A stretch of DNA of 64,000 nt from Gluconobacter sp. Dm-62 (GCF_018256155.1 NZ_JAERLY010000001.1:62001-126000), one strand, 5' to 3'. Positions 27,392 to 36,579 are shown, counted from the first letter of the stretch. Numbers and translations: made by a program. Notes: a model not told the origin generated them from the letters alone.

Positions 27392-28045
27392 TCAGCAGGA
27401 AATCAGGCACCGTGCCAGTGACTGGATTTCCTGAAGATTGCTCTGCGCATCCATGGGCTCGCGCCCCAGCATGTTCATGGCGCGGAAGTGGATCGTGCTG
27501 AGGAGCATGTCCAGAACCGTGTCAGCGTGCTGGCAAAAAACCTTCTCACCGCGCTGGCTTGCGCGCTCAAGGAAAAGGGCCATCTGCGCGCGCGCCGGCA
27601 CCACGCTCACTTCCCACAGCACCTGACCGAATTCGGGGTCATGCACCGCCTCACCCAGCAGGGTTCCGTAAGTCCGGCCAAGCGGCGTGGCGAGGAAGCG
27701 GATGCGCGCGGCAATCAGTTCATCCACATCACCCGCAAAACTGCCCGTATCGATCTGCGGTGTCAGATCGTCGCGCCACAGGCGGATGGCATCGAAGAAC
27801 ATCGCCTGTTTCGTGGGCCAGCGCCGATAGACCGTGGCAGTCGAGACGCCTGCAGCCTTAGCCACGCGACTGATGGTCAGGCCCTGATAGCCCTCCTGCA
27901 CCAGAACCAGCGCGATGGCCGCAAGAATATTGTCTTTCAGTCGCAGATTGACGGGCCGCCCCGGAGCACGAGTGATCGTCCGGTCCCGAGCGGGAACATG
28001 AACTGACTTTAGCGGTAAAGTATGCGTCACTACGGTCTGTGACAT
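27392..28045 (-). CDS. TetR/AcrR-family transcriptional regulator
   Basis: 217 residues. After a 35-residue basic N-terminal extension comes the TetR helix-turn-helix (ILAAIALVLVQEGYQGLTISRVAKAAGVSTATVYRRW, about residues 40-77), then an all-helical ligand domain of the TetR_C_11-like type. A GAGGGG ribosome-binding site lies 9 bases before ATG. Its stop is 15 bases from the end of the convergent TonB receptor gene. Target genes cannot be read from the sequence; the receptor pair to its left or the cytochrome to its right are candidates. Ligand unknown. Confidence 0.9.
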   Translation of the reverse strand: MSQTVVTHTLPLKSVHVPARDRTITRAPGRPVNLRLKDNILAAIALVLVQEGYQGLTISRVAKAAGVSTATVYRRWPTKQAMFFDAIRLWRDDLTPQIDTGSFAGDVDELIAARIRFLATPLGRTYGTLLGEAVHDPEFGQVLWEVSVVPARAQMALFLERASQRGEKVFCQHADTVLDMLLSTIHFRAMNMLGREPMDAQSNLQEIQSLARCLISC

Positions 28046-28173
28046 GATCGTTCCCCTCTCTGGCCATTTTACCGGCTGGCATCATCCCTGAATGAACGCA
28101 GCTATTCAGATATGGACCCGCCGTTACAAGACGCATTTGCGTTTGTTTGGTATCAAAAGATGTCCGTTTTCCA

Positions 28174-28650
28174 TCAGGGGATCACATGGCTGGCCTGAAG
28201 TGCCGCCCTTTTCGCCTGGACTGCCGTCACATCCAGCGGCGTACCGCGCATAGGCGCCACATCCTGGGCAGAGATTCCCGCAGACGTTCCACCACTCCCC
28301 AAACTCGCCGCATATGCCAGCACGGCCGCGATATCGTCATCGGACAAGGCCCGGAACGATGGCATATATCCCTTGTAAGACTGCCCTTCCACCGTGATCG
28401 GGCCATGCAACCCATTCAGTAGAACCGCCGCCAGATAGGCCTTGCCATCCGAGTTGCCCACAAGCAGGCCAACGCGGCCTGCAAGCGGTGGAAAAGTCCC
28501 CGGACGCCCTGCTCCCGCAGGGCCATGACACATCGCGCATTTCCCGCGATACAACGCCCCCCCATCCGCTGCCATGCCCGAAGACACCATGAGCGGCCCG
28601 ACGCCCAGAAGCGTCACCAGCATGATCCCGAAGCGGTGTCTTAATGTCAT
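28174..28650 (-). CDS. Periplasmic class I c-type cytochrome
   Basis: 158 residues with a signal peptide ending SSGMA, one haem site (CAMCH) followed by GPAGAGRPG, and an axial-ligand methionine in the GYMPSF segment. DDDIAAVLAYAASL is the standard C-terminal cytochrome c helix. GGGAGG lies 9 bases before the chosen ATG; the longer open frame upstream lacks coding character. The gene is divergent from petABC, 163 bases away. In this setting it is the obvious candidate electron acceptor of the bc1 complex or donor to another oxidase or dehydrogenase. Confidence 0.88.
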   Translation of the reverse strand: MTLRHRFGIMLVTLLGVGPLMVSSGMAADGGALYRGKCAMCHGPAGAGRPGTFPPLAGRVGLLVGNSDGKAYLAAVLLNGLHGPITVEGQSYKGYMPSFRALSDDDIAAVLAYAASLGSGGTSAGISAQDVAPMRGTPLDVTAVQAKRAALQASHVIP

Positions 28651-28813
28651 GGCCCGAAGCCTCCCCGAATGTGCATCGCCGTAACGGTCTGGAAAACAGT
28701 AGCCGTCACTTTCCTCAAAAGCTACCGGGGCCGCCTTTCTCGAAAGCTCAAACGCGCCTATTCTGCCAGCATCTTTCCTGCCGGATGCCCGGCGCAGTCG
28801 GCAAAGGTTCCGC

Positions 28814-29446
28814 ATGCCCCAGAGCGACACGCCCCCTTTCCCGGACAGCACGAAACGGCGCGACCTTCTGGCTACAGGAACTCTGGCGCTCGGCTGTGCA
28901 GGCGCCTGTGCCCTGGCTGTCCCTTTCCTCAACAGTCTGAAGAATACCGCCATCACGTCCCTGTCCGACAACACTCTGGAAGTCGATCTGTCCACCCTCG
29001 CTCCCGGACAGGGCATGACCGTGCAGTGGCAGGACTGGCCCGTCTTTATCCAGCGCCGCACACCACAGATGCTTGCAGCCCTTCAGGCCCCGGCCCATAT
29101 CGCCACCCTGCGCGACGCAGACTCGAAAATTCTCCAGCAACCAAAGGATGCCACGAACTGGCACCGCTCGGTCCGCCCGGATTACGGCGTTCTGGTTGGC
29201 ATCTGCACCCATCTCGGCTGCGTCCCGACTTTCGAAAAACCCGGCTCGGCACCGGAAGCGAAGGGCGGCTATTTCTGCCCCTGCCATGGCTCGCATTTCG
29301 ACGCTGCAGGCCGCGTCGTCCAGCGTGCGCCCGCGCCATACAACCTGCCCGTCCCGCCCGTAACCTTTCTCTCCGACACGAAAATCCGCATCGGCCATAG
29401 TGCCGGTGATCCGGGCTTCAGCATGTCCGACATTCAGCAGATCTGA
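28814..29446 (+). CDS. petA: Ubiquinol-cytochrome c reductase, Rieske iron-sulfur subunit
   Basis: 210 residues. An N-terminal twin-arginine-like [14 protein letters not shown] anchors the protein through one membrane helix. The Rieske cluster ligands are CTHLGC and CPCHGSH with the usual spacing, followed by the [10 protein letters not shown] loop typical of the bc1 Rieske protein. First gene of the three-gene bc1 operon; cytochrome b begins 11 bases after its stop. It carries electrons from quinol at the Qo site to cytochrome c1 on the periplasmic side. Confidence 0.96.
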   Translation: MPQSDTPPFPDSTKRRDLLATGTLALGCAGACALAVPFLNSLKNTAITSLSDNTLEVDLSTLAPGQGMTVQWQDWPVFIQRRTPQMLAALQAPAHIATLRDADSKILQQPKDATNWHRSVRPDYGVLVGICTHLGCVPTFEKPGSAPEAKGGYFCPCHGSHFDAAGRVVQRAPAPYNLPVPPVTFLSDTKIRIGHSAGDPGFSMSDIQQI

Positions 29447-29457
29447 GAGCGGACCGC

Positions 29458-30621
29458 ATGTCTTCGCCCCCCCAAACACCCGGCTGGCTTGAACAGCGTT
29501 TCCCGATCATGAGCGTCCTGCGACGCGAATATGTCGCCTTCCCGATGCCCCGCAATCTCAACGCCCTGTGGAGCTTTGGCGCCTTCCTGATCGTGACGAT
29601 GGCCTTCATGATCGCCAGCGGCCTGTTCCTTGCGATCAACTATACGCCCGACATCACGCAGGCCTTCGCCAGCGTCGAAGCCATTGACCGGCATATCCCC
29701 TCAGGCTGGTTCCTGCGCAGCCTGCACATGGGCGGCGTCACCATGCTGTTCGGCTGCCTCTACATCCATATCGGCCGCAGTCTGTGGTACGGCTCCTACA
29801 AGGCCCCGCGTGAACTGCTCTGGCTCACCGGCCTCGGCCTGATGCTCATGATCATGGTTACGGCCTTCGCAGGTTATGTCCTGCCCTGGGGGCAGATGTC
29901 CTACTGGGGCGCTACTGTGGTTCTGAATGCCGTACGCGCCGTTCCCCTGATCGGCAGACCGGTCTCCGAACTCCTGCTGGGCGGCGAAAATCTGGGTAAC
30001 ATTGCCCTGCACCGCCTGTTCGTACTGCATTTCACGATGGCTTTCGCCATCCTCGGCACCATCGCGCTGCATGTCGCAGCCCTGCATGTCGTGAAATCGA
30101 ACAACCCGTCCGGCATCGATCCTACAAGCCCAGGCCAGACCCTGCCGTTCCACCCCTATTACACCAGCCGGGACGGCTTCGCGCTCTGCCTGTTCCTGAT
30201 GGTCTATGCAGGGCTGGTCTTTTTCCTCCCGTCCCTGCTGACGCTCGCTGACAACTATGTTCAGGCCAACCCGCTCATCACCCCGCGCGACATCCGGCCG
30301 GAATGGTATTTCGCTCCGTTTTACGCAATCCTCCGCGCGGTGCCCTCCCGCCTCGGAGGCCTCACTTTCGCGGCAGGGAGCCTCGCCGTCCTGTTCGCGC
30401 TGCCCTGGCTGGACCGCTCTACGGTCCGCGTGGCAACGCAGCGCCCGCTGGTACGCTTTTCACTGCCCTTCGCCTTCGCATCCTTCGTCCTGCTGGGCAT
30501 CGCCGGTATGCAACCGCCTACCGAGACATGGCTGGTCGTCAGTCGCGTAGCGATGGCCTGGTGGTTCATCCATTTCCTGCTCGTCATACCGCTCACCTCT
30601 GAACGGGAGATCCCGTCATGA
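29458..30621 (+). CDS. petB: Ubiquinol-cytochrome c reductase, cytochrome b subunit
   Basis: 387 residues and about eight TM helices. The four haem-b histidines lie in two helices (RSLHMGGVTMLFGCLYIHIGR and HRLFVLHFTMAFAILGTIALHVAALH). Both halves are intact, including GYVLPWGQMSYW and a PEWYF motif (IRPEWYFAPFYAILR) at the Qo site. The gene overlaps the cytochrome c1 gene by four bases (ATGA), indicating translational coupling. Functional core of the bc1 complex. Confidence 0.97.
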   Translation: MSSPPQTPGWLEQRFPIMSVLRREYVAFPMPRNLNALWSFGAFLIVTMAFMIASGLFLAINYTPDITQAFASVEAIDRHIPSGWFLRSLHMGGVTMLFGCLYIHIGRSLWYGSYKAPRELLWLTGLGLMLMIMVTAFAGYVLPWGQMSYWGATVVLNAVRAVPLIGRPVSELLLGGENLGNIALHRLFVLHFTMAFAILGTIALHVAALHVVKSNNPSGIDPTSPGQTLPFHPYYTSRDGFALCLFLMVYAGLVFFLPSLLTLADNYVQANPLITPRDIRPEWYFAPFYAILRAVPSRLGGLTFAAGSLAVLFALPWLDRSTVRVATQRPLVRFSLPFAFASFVLLGIAGMQPPTETWLVVSRVAMAWWFIHFLLVIPLTSEREIPS

Positions 30622-31319
30622 CGCCCCGGATCAGAACCGTGCTCCTCGCCGCAGCCCTCGCAGGTGCGCCAGCTTACGCCTCAGCCAGCACCACACCTGC
30701 CCAGCGCGGCCTCGTCGTGTTTCAGCAGGTCTGCAGTGCCTGTCACGGCATGGAGCACGTCACATTTGGCGATCTGGCTGGCCTCGGCCTTCCCGCCGAC
30801 AGCATCCGAAAATGGGCCGCGGACGAGACCCTGCCCGACGGCGTTGACGATAATGGCGATCCGAAAACCCGTCATGCCACACCATCCGATCCCATTCTGG
30901 CCCCCTATCCGAACGAGGCCGTGGCACGTCTGGCCAATCATGGTCTTCTCCCGCCAGACCTGTCCCGACTGGCCCTGACGTTGCCCGGAGGCGCAGACGA
31001 GATCCGGCGAATTCTCCTCTCCTATGCTCCCGCACCCGAGGGCATGAAGCTCGACGATGGCCGCTACTACAACACCGCGATGAAATGGAAGCATATCGGC
31101 ATGCCTCCGCCTCTTCAGGACGGCCTGCTGACATACCCCGACGGCCCACCCGCAACCACGACCCAGATGGCCAGCGATGTTTCTGCCTTCCTGAGCTGGG
31201 TCGCGCACCCCCATCAGGGCGAGCGCAGAAGGATGGGCTTTTATGTGCTTGCCTATCTCGCCCTGATGGCACTCCTGACTTTTCTGTTGCAACGCCGCGT
31301 CTGGAAATCCCGCCGCTGA
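30618..31319 (+). CDS. petC: Ubiquinol-cytochrome c reductase, cytochrome c1 subunit
   Basis: 233 residues. A signal peptide (AALAGAPAYASAS) precedes the haem site CSACHG. The family's GLPADSIRKWA, PDLSRLA and MPPPLQDG segments follow, the last supplying the axial methionine region. A single C-terminal TM helix (MGFYVLAYLALMALLTFLL) with a basic tail anchors the protein, as is standard for cytochrome c1. Somewhat shorter than mitochondrial c1 but typical for alphaproteobacteria. Last gene of the petABC operon. Confidence 0.95.
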   Translation: MTPRIRTVLLAAALAGAPAYASASTTPAQRGLVVFQQVCSACHGMEHVTFGDLAGLGLPADSIRKWAADETLPDGVDDNGDPKTRHATPSDPILAPYPNEAVARLANHGLLPPDLSRLALTLPGGADEIRRILLSYAPAPEGMKLDDGRYYNTAMKWKHIGMPPPLQDGLLTYPDGPPATTTQMASDVSAFLSWVAHPHQGERRRMGFYVLAYLALMALLTFLLQRRVWKSRR

Positions 31320-31334
31320 ACCCACTGCCCTGAC

Positions 31335-31763
31335 TTACATTCGGGACGCGTCATCCATCCGATGCGCTGCCCGGTAAGTCAGCGGCATGACAGCAAGCCC
31401 CTGAACCGTCTCGATCACATCCAGCTCGGCATTTCCCAGCAGCCGGATCAGCGCTTCGCGGGGCGTATAAAATCCCCTGACGGCAGTACTGCTTCCCCCC
31501 TGCAACAGAAGATCATCCATTAGAACAGGGCACTTCGTTTTCCGCGCCAGCTCCGCCACCGCCGCTGCGAGCGTGGTCGTCCGGATCTGTAAATTCGTCT
31601 TCTGAATTGGACAGATATTCCGCGTCCGCGTCACGGTCCCTGCCATTCCCGAGCTGTTCAGCACCAGGACGCAGGTCATCATCCCCACGCCCAGTCTCTT
31701 CCAAAAAGAGCCGAAGACCGCTTGGACCACTTCATGACGTTCAGGATACGGACGGTCTCGCAT
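31335..31763 (-). CDS. Small exported protein with an STN (secretin/TonB short N-terminal) domain
   Basis: 142 residues from ATG 31763, which has GGGGAG about 10 bases upstream; the frame continues to 31856 but the first ATG has poor spacing. A hydrophobic signal segment (RLGVGMMTCVLVLNSSGMAG) precedes an STN-type domain: LQIRTTTLAAAVAELARKTKCPVL, then VRGFYTPREALIRLLGNAELDV. That is the beta-alpha-beta fold found at the front of FecA-type transducing receptors and of secretins. Here it stands alone, with no barrel and no FecI/FecR gene beside it. It could be a remnant of a receptor or a free periplasmic signalling or adaptor domain. Confidence 0.7.
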   Translation of the reverse strand: MRDRPYPERHEVVQAVFGSFWKRLGVGMMTCVLVLNSSGMAGTVTRTRNICPIQKTNLQIRTTTLAAAVAELARKTKCPVLMDDLLLQGGSSTAVRGFYTPREALIRLLGNAELDVIETVQGLAVMPLTYRAAHRMDDASRM

Positions 31764-31901
31764 GTCCGTGGCTCTCCCCTGGGCCAAGCCGTCCCAGACC
31801 GCACAACGGACAGGCTTGCCAGCGGATACAACGCCATTCCAGACAGGAAAACTCATTGCTCCCGTTCTTTTGACCGCCCGAAACGTTTGAAATGAAAAGA
31901 C

Positions 31902-32444
31902 TCAGAAGGTCGGTGGGGTACAGGCGCTGATGATTTCGCAACCATCGGGGCTGACACAGCGGAAACGATGCGGCTGGCGACTGTCAAAATGATAGGCGTC
32001 TCCCGGCCCCAGAACCTCACACCGTTCTCCAACCGTGATTTCCACACGACCGTGCAGAACAAACCCGCCTTCCTCACCCTCATGGGCATAGACCGCAGAT
32101 CCCGTATCTGCGCCGGAAGCATAGGTTTCACGAAGGATCTGGAGACTCCTGCCGAACGACGGCGCTCCTACCTGCCGGAATGTCACCCCTCCCTGCTCGA
32201 ACGTCATCAGTTCAGCAGCCCGGTAAAAGATTTTCTCGCTCCCTTCGGGCGCAATGCTGAAAAACTCTCCGAGTGTTACGGGAATTCCATCGAGCACACG
32301 TTTGAGCGTTCCAACGGAAGGGTTCATATCGCCGGATTCAATCAGGGAAATGGTGGAATTGGTCACACCGGTCCGCTTGGCCAGCTCACGCTGGGACAGG
32401 TTCCTGGCCGTTCGGACAAAACGCAGGCGTGCTCCCAGATCCAT
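31902..32444 (-). CDS. XRE-family regulator with C-terminal cupin domain (PuuR-like)
   Basis: 180 residues: an N-terminal XRE helix-turn-helix (LRFVRTARNLSQRELAKRTGVTNSTISLIESGD) and a C-terminal cupin_2 domain with a GEEGGFVLHGRVEITV core and DAYHFDSRQPHRF metal-type motif. Length and architecture match PuuR and related repressors that sense small metabolites such as putrescine or sugars. It is preceded by a ribosome-binding site (GAAGGG) directly before ATG. Targets are not obvious; the STN protein lies 138 bases downstream on the same strand. Confidence 0.88.
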   Translation of the reverse strand: MDLGARLRFVRTARNLSQRELAKRTGVTNSTISLIESGDMNPSVGTLKRVLDGIPVTLGEFFSIAPEGSEKIFYRAAELMTFEQGGVTFRQVGAPSFGRSLQILRETYASGADTGSAVYAHEGEEGGFVLHGRVEITVGERCEVLGPGDAYHFDSRQPHRFRCVSPDGCEIISACTPPTF

Positions 32445-32729
32445 CCCTTCGTATACTCCCCATCCTGTTCTGTATCATCAGTATGTCATATCGAAACAGA
32501 AAGGAAACCTTGAAAATCCGCATACCCTGGCGTGGTAATTTTTTCACGCCCGTTCCGCGATCAGGAATGACAACGCCTTGGGAACATCTGGTTTGAAAAG
32601 CCGTTCTGGAGTAAACACGCAGTCGGAGCAGCGTTCTCTGCAAGATCTCAAAACAGCCTGGTCTTCCGAATATTCCGGTCCAGGGTTCATGATTATGCGC
32701 AGAGACATCAGGAACAGGGTGGATTACAG

Positions 32730-33080
32730 ATGCTATACGCTTCAACGGGATGCTTCACTCTCACAGTGATGATGGGCATCTGGCTCGCAATTTTTGCAGC
32801 CCGTTACAAACGCCCCCTGAGCTTCCTCACGCCTCTGCACGTCGGATCGGCCATCGTGGGTGCAGTCTTTCTGCTCTTTGCCCTGAGCAATGGTGACAGC
32901 CGCCTTATGCTAAACGTCGTGCTTGCCGTCGCTATCGCGGGCTTCGGTGTTCTGATGGCCTTCTTCCGTCGTCGGGGCGCCATGATCGCGCCGCTTTATA
33001 TGTGTCACATCCTGCTGGCGGTCATGTTCTATTTCTCGATGGTCTGCTTCACGATATTCCCGAATTTCGGCCTCGACTGA
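32730..33080 (+). CDS. Small integral membrane protein, four predicted helices
   Basis: 116 residues, not recognised. Hydrophobic stretches at about 5-25, 38-55, 60-78 and 88-110 suggest four TM helices, with a positively charged RYKRP loop after the first and RRRG after the third. GGTGG lies 9 bases before the ATG. It converges on the TauE/SafE-family gene with a 6-base gap. Codon use matches the neighbourhood. No catalytic motif. Confidence 0.7.
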   Translation: MLYASTGCFTLTVMMGIWLAIFAARYKRPLSFLTPLHVGSAIVGAVFLLFALSNGDSRLMLNVVLAVAIAGFGVLMAFFRRRGAMIAPLYMCHILLAVMFYFSMVCFTIFPNFGLD

Positions 33081-33086
33081 CGCCCT

Positions 33087-33881
33087 TCACAGGGCCGCAA
33101 GGCTTTTCCAGATCATGTAGGCCGCAACTGCGAAGATCACGCAGGCAAAGAACGTCGTCAGCGCTGGACCGGAACCCGAAAGACGCTTCGCCGCACGGGT
33201 GCCCAGAAAACTGCCGACCACCCCGCCTGCCACGAACAGCGCGCCCATCACCCAGTCCACATAGCCCGAGAGCATGTAGCTCAACGCCGTGCTCGCCCCC
33301 AGCGCGGCAACGGCCACCAGTGACGTCCCGACTGCATTGAGAATGGGCATCCGTGTGCAGGCAATCAGCGCTGGCACGATCAGAAACCCGCCGCCGATTC
33401 CGAAAAACCCGGACAGCACGCCCGTCCCGGCCCCGGCCATCATGACGCGCGGCATGTTCTGACGGTTACAGGCGGCCCCTGCTTCGCCCTTGTTCCGGCG
33501 CCCGCGCAGCATCAGCACACCGACAACGACCATCAGAAGCGCAAAGCACAGCAACAGTTTCTCGCCATTCACGGCCTTGCCGAACGCCGCGCCAATAAGC
33601 GCCCCTGCCACACCGCAGGGAGCGAAAATACACGCGCATTTCCATTTGACTGTCCCGGCGCGCGCATGGCTCACCAGTCCGGCCAGAGCGTTGACGGCCA
33701 CCGCCATTGCGCTTGTTCCGATAGCGACATGGGCGTTCGTCACGCCTACGACATAGACCATCAGAGGCACGGCCAGAATGGAGCCGCCGCCGCCGATCAG
33801 TCCAAGCGTAAAACCGATCAGAACACCGCAGGCCAGTTCAAGCGCAATATGCACGATCCGTTCAGCCGCCCTTCTTCGCAT
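33087..33881 (-). CDS. TauE/SafE-family sulfite/anion exporter
   Basis: 264 residues and about eight TM helices with the two internally related halves of the family: FTLGLIGGGGSILAVPL at the N-terminus and GFFGIGGGFLIVPAL in the middle. Members move sulfite, sulfoacetate or thiosulfate-like anions across the inner membrane. It overlaps the end of the DUF442-SQR gene by 20 bases; a GTG at 33854 is an alternative start that would remove the overlap. It is the last gene of a minus-strand sulfur operon, so export of sulfite made by the persulfide dioxygenase is a reasonable role. Confidence 0.87.
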   Translation of the reverse strand: MRRRAAERIVHIALELACGVLIGFTLGLIGGGGSILAVPLMVYVVGVTNAHVAIGTSAMAVAVNALAGLVSHARAGTVKWKCACIFAPCGVAGALIGAAFGKAVNGEKLLLCFALLMVVVGVLMLRGRRNKGEAGAACNRQNMPRVMMAGAGTGVLSGFFGIGGGFLIVPALIACTRMPILNAVGTSLVAVAALGASTALSYMLSGYVDWVMGALFVAGGVVGSFLGTRAAKRLSGSGPALTTFFACVIFAVAAYMIWKSLAAL

Positions 33882-35550
33882 TCAGAGGCTTGGGGGCCAC
33901 CATGATTTCACGCCCCTTGAGCATCCCGTCCCAATACATCAGCGGCATGACGTATTTTTTGAGCCACCAGGCCAGACGCGTCGGCTTCTGGCCGTTGAGC
34001 AGCCATTTTGGCATCGTGGGCGCGAGCTTCCCGCCATAGCTGAACTCGGCCAGCACAATGCGTCCGTTTTCCACCGTCAGCGGACAGGCACCATAGCCCT
34101 CATATTCCGAAACCGGCGCCTGGTTCTTCAGGAACGCCAGCACATTGGTCGCCACTACAGGCGCCTGCACGCGCGCAGCCGCAGCCGTCTTGGCACAGGA
34201 CGTGCCAATCACGTCCCCGATGCCGAACACATCCGGAAAACGAACATGCTGCAACGTCGCCGGATTGACCTCAACGAACCCGTCCGAACCCGCCAGTGCG
34301 CTTTCGCGGATCACCTGCGGCGCGCTCTGCGGTGGCACGACATGCAGCATGTCGAACTTGCGCTCGACCCACTCCACGCCTTCGCCAACCTTGCGCTCGA
34401 AGGTCGCCGTACGGTTCGGGCCGTCCACAGCCACGAGCTTCGATCCGGTGTGCAGCCCGACGTGGTAGCGCTTGATGTACTCCATCAGGGGCGGCACGAA
34501 TTCCTTCACGCCGAACAGCCCCGGTGTGGCGGTGTCGAACTCGACCGAAATGCTGTCCAGCACGCCCCGGCGCTTCCACGCATCACACGACAGATACACA
34601 GCCTTCTGCGGCGCCCCCGCACATTTGATCGGCATGGGTGGCTGCGTGAAGATTGCCGTCCCACCCTTGAGCTGCTGCACGAGCTGCCAGGTATAGGGCG
34701 CCAGATCGAAGCGGTAGTTCGACGTCACACCGTTTCTGCCCAGCGTCTCCACCAGACCCGGAATGGCATCCCAGTTCAGGGTAATGCCCGTAGCCACGAT
34801 CAGCGCATCATAGGAAACAACCGTGCCATCCGTCAGAACCACTTCCCGCACGTCCGGCCGGAACAGTTTGGCTGCCTGACGCACCCAGACGACGTCCTTT
34901 GGCATGACATCCGCTTCCTTGCGGCGTGTCTGGGCTGCCTGAAAAATGCCCCCGCCTACAAGCGTCCAGCCCGGCTGGTAGAAATGCTCGTTCGACGGCT
35001 CGACCACGCCGATCGACAGATTTTTGTTGCGCTTGAGCAGACTCCCCGCAGCCGACAGGCCACCTGCGCCGCCTCCGATGATCAGAACCTGAAAATGAGC
35101 CGCATCTTTGCGCGGCGTCGCCGCAGGTGCCGCAACACGCTCGATCCGCGCCCGAATCCCGCTGATATCCACCCCGGCCTTGTCCGTCGCGGCAAAGATC
35201 TCCGCGGCCGGGCGCTTGCCCGCCTCCGCAAGGGCCCAGATCTGCCCTGCCCGCGTCCCGGAACGGCAATAACCCACGACCGGCCCCGGAAGCGTCGCCA
35301 GAATCTGACGCGTCCGGGCGATCTGAGCATCGCTCGGCACCGTCCCGGCTTTCACCGGGATCGCGGCAAATGCCAGCCCTGCCTCTTTCGCGGCCACTTC
35401 AATAACCTGCATTTCCGGCTGGTCCGGAGCTTCCCCATCAGGGCGGAAGCACAGGATCGTGCGGAAACCCTCTGTCTTCAGATCCGCAATATCCTGCACG
35501 GCGATCTGGGGAGAAACGGCATAGCTGTCGGTCAGATGACGGGTTGGCAT
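33862..35550 (-). CDS. DUF442 phosphatase-like domain fused to sulfide:quinone oxidoreductase
   Basis: 562 residues from the ATG with CTGGAG five bases upstream. Residues 1-140 form a DUF442 (beta-lactamase-hydrolase-like) domain with a Cys-based loop, GYCRSGTRAG, Cys95 and Arg100. Residues 150-560 form a type II SQR: FAD motif IIGGGAGGLSAAG, KCAGAPQK with Cys310 (equivalent to the first catalytic Cys of human SQOR), MLHVVPPQSAPQV, FGIGDV and a Cys452 next to KTAAAAR. Oxidation of sulfide or a persulfide to sulfane sulfur with quinone as acceptor is expected. The neighbouring persulfide-dioxygenase-like protein would use the product. The fused phosphatase-like domain has no settled role. Confidence 0.9.
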   Translation of the reverse strand: MPTRHLTDSYAVSPQIAVQDIADLKTEGFRTILCFRPDGEAPDQPEMQVIEVAAKEAGLAFAAIPVKAGTVPSDAQIARTRQILATLPGPVVGYCRSGTRAGQIWALAEAGKRPAAEIFAATDKAGVDISGIRARIERVAAPAATPRKDAAHFQVLIIGGGAGGLSAAGSLLKRNKNLSIGVVEPSNEHFYQPGWTLVGGGIFQAAQTRRKEADVMPKDVVWVRQAAKLFRPDVREVVLTDGTVVSYDALIVATGITLNWDAIPGLVETLGRNGVTSNYRFDLAPYTWQLVQQLKGGTAIFTQPPMPIKCAGAPQKAVYLSCDAWKRRGVLDSISVEFDTATPGLFGVKEFVPPLMEYIKRYHVGLHTGSKLVAVDGPNRTATFERKVGEGVEWVERKFDMLHVVPPQSAPQVIRESALAGSDGFVEVNPATLQHVRFPDVFGIGDVIGTSCAKTAAAARVQAPVVATNVLAFLKNQAPVSEYEGYGACPLTVENGRIVLAEFSYGGKLAPTMPKWLLNGQKPTRLAWWLKKYVMPLMYWDGMLKGREIMVAPKPLNAKKGG

Positions 35551-35611
35551 GGAAACTCCAGAAACGGAAAATATCGAAAATAGAGGCACAACCGTGCCAG
35601 GCGATCAGAAT

Positions 35612-36538
35612 TCAGACGCGGTTGACGGGGATCTTGATGTAGCTCACGCCATCAGCTTCGGGCTCGGGCAGATGTCCCCCGCGCATATTGACCTGCACGG
35701 ACGGCATCAGCAGGCGCGGCATCGCCAGAGTGGCATCGCGGGCCGTGCGCATCTGCACGAACTCCTCTTCGCTCACCCCGTCATGAACATGAATGTTGTA
35801 GCCGCGTTCATGGCCGACCGTCGTCAGCCAGACATACTCGTCCCGGCCCGGCGCCTTGTAGTCATGACACAGGAAAAGTCGCGTCTCGACCGGCAGTGAC
35901 AGCAGCCTGCGGATAGAGCGGAAAAGCTGCCGTGGATCACCGCCCGGGAAGTCTGCCCGCGCCGTGCCAAAATCCGGCATGAAAATCGTGTCGCCCACAA
36001 AGGCCGCGTTGCCAATCACGAACGCCATGTCGGCGGGCGTATGACCCGGAACATGCAGCACCGTCACGGGAAGATCTCCGATCCGGAACGTCTCGCCATC
36101 CGTGAACAGATGATCGAACTGTGACCCGTCCCGGGCGAACCGCGTCCCGGCATTGAAAATCTTGCCGAACACCGCCTGGACCCGGATGATATCCGCCCCG
36201 ATCCCGAGCTTCCCGCCAATACGTTCCTGCAGCCAAGGGGCCGCGGACAGATGATCGGCATGGGCATGCGTCTCAAGCTGCCAGTCAACAGTCAGACCTT
36301 CGCGCTCTACATAATCAACAATGGCCTGCGCCGAACCATGTGACGTTCGCCCGGCAGCGGCGTCGTAGTCGAGCACACTGTCAATGACGGCCGCGCGCTT
36401 CGTGACAGGGCAATGGACAACGTGAGTGGCGGTGTTCGTCGCTTCGTCGAAAAACGTACAGACTACGGGAACAGGAGCCGCGCCTTCCTCGGTTCGCCGG
36501 ATCTGGCCGGTTGCGGCCTGGATTGCTGCATCATGCAT
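35612..36538 (-). CDS. MBL-fold hydrolase, persulfide dioxygenase-like (ETHE1/Blh family)
   Basis: 308 residues. The metallo-beta-lactamase motif THAHADH gives His91, His93, Asp95 and His96, followed by the later ligands in VLHVPGHTPADM and FVGDTIF. The mononuclear-iron persulfide dioxygenase ETHE1 has the same fold and these ligands. The DYDAAAGRTSHGSAQAIVDYV segment is typical of the bacterial Blh/PDO branch. It would turn glutathione persulfide into sulfite. ATG 36538 (AGAAGG eight bases upstream) is preferred over GTG 36547. First gene of the minus-strand sulfur operon, divergent from a peroxiredoxin. Confidence 0.88.
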   Translation of the reverse strand: MHDAAIQAATGQIRRTEEGAAPVPVVCTFFDEATNTATHVVHCPVTKRAAVIDSVLDYDAAAGRTSHGSAQAIVDYVEREGLTVDWQLETHAHADHLSAAPWLQERIGGKLGIGADIIRVQAVFGKIFNAGTRFARDGSQFDHLFTDGETFRIGDLPVTVLHVPGHTPADMAFVIGNAAFVGDTIFMPDFGTARADFPGGDPRQLFRSIRRLLSLPVETRLFLCHDYKAPGRDEYVWLTTVGHERGYNIHVHDGVSEEEFVQMRTARDATLAMPRLLMPSVQVNMRGGHLPEPEADGVSYIKIPVNRV

Positions 36539-36579
36539 GGCGTTCACCTTCTGGCTGTGGATGCCTTTACGACACTTTC

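Noticed and set aside
32445-32729. Small genes in the gap between the XRE regulator and the membrane protein
   Set aside because: Short frames exist but have no credible ribosome-binding site, domain or codon pattern.
33778-35583. 601-codon plus-strand open frame opposite the DUF442-SQR gene
   Set aside because: Shadow of the SQR fusion; translation is Arg/His/Pro-rich and without motif.
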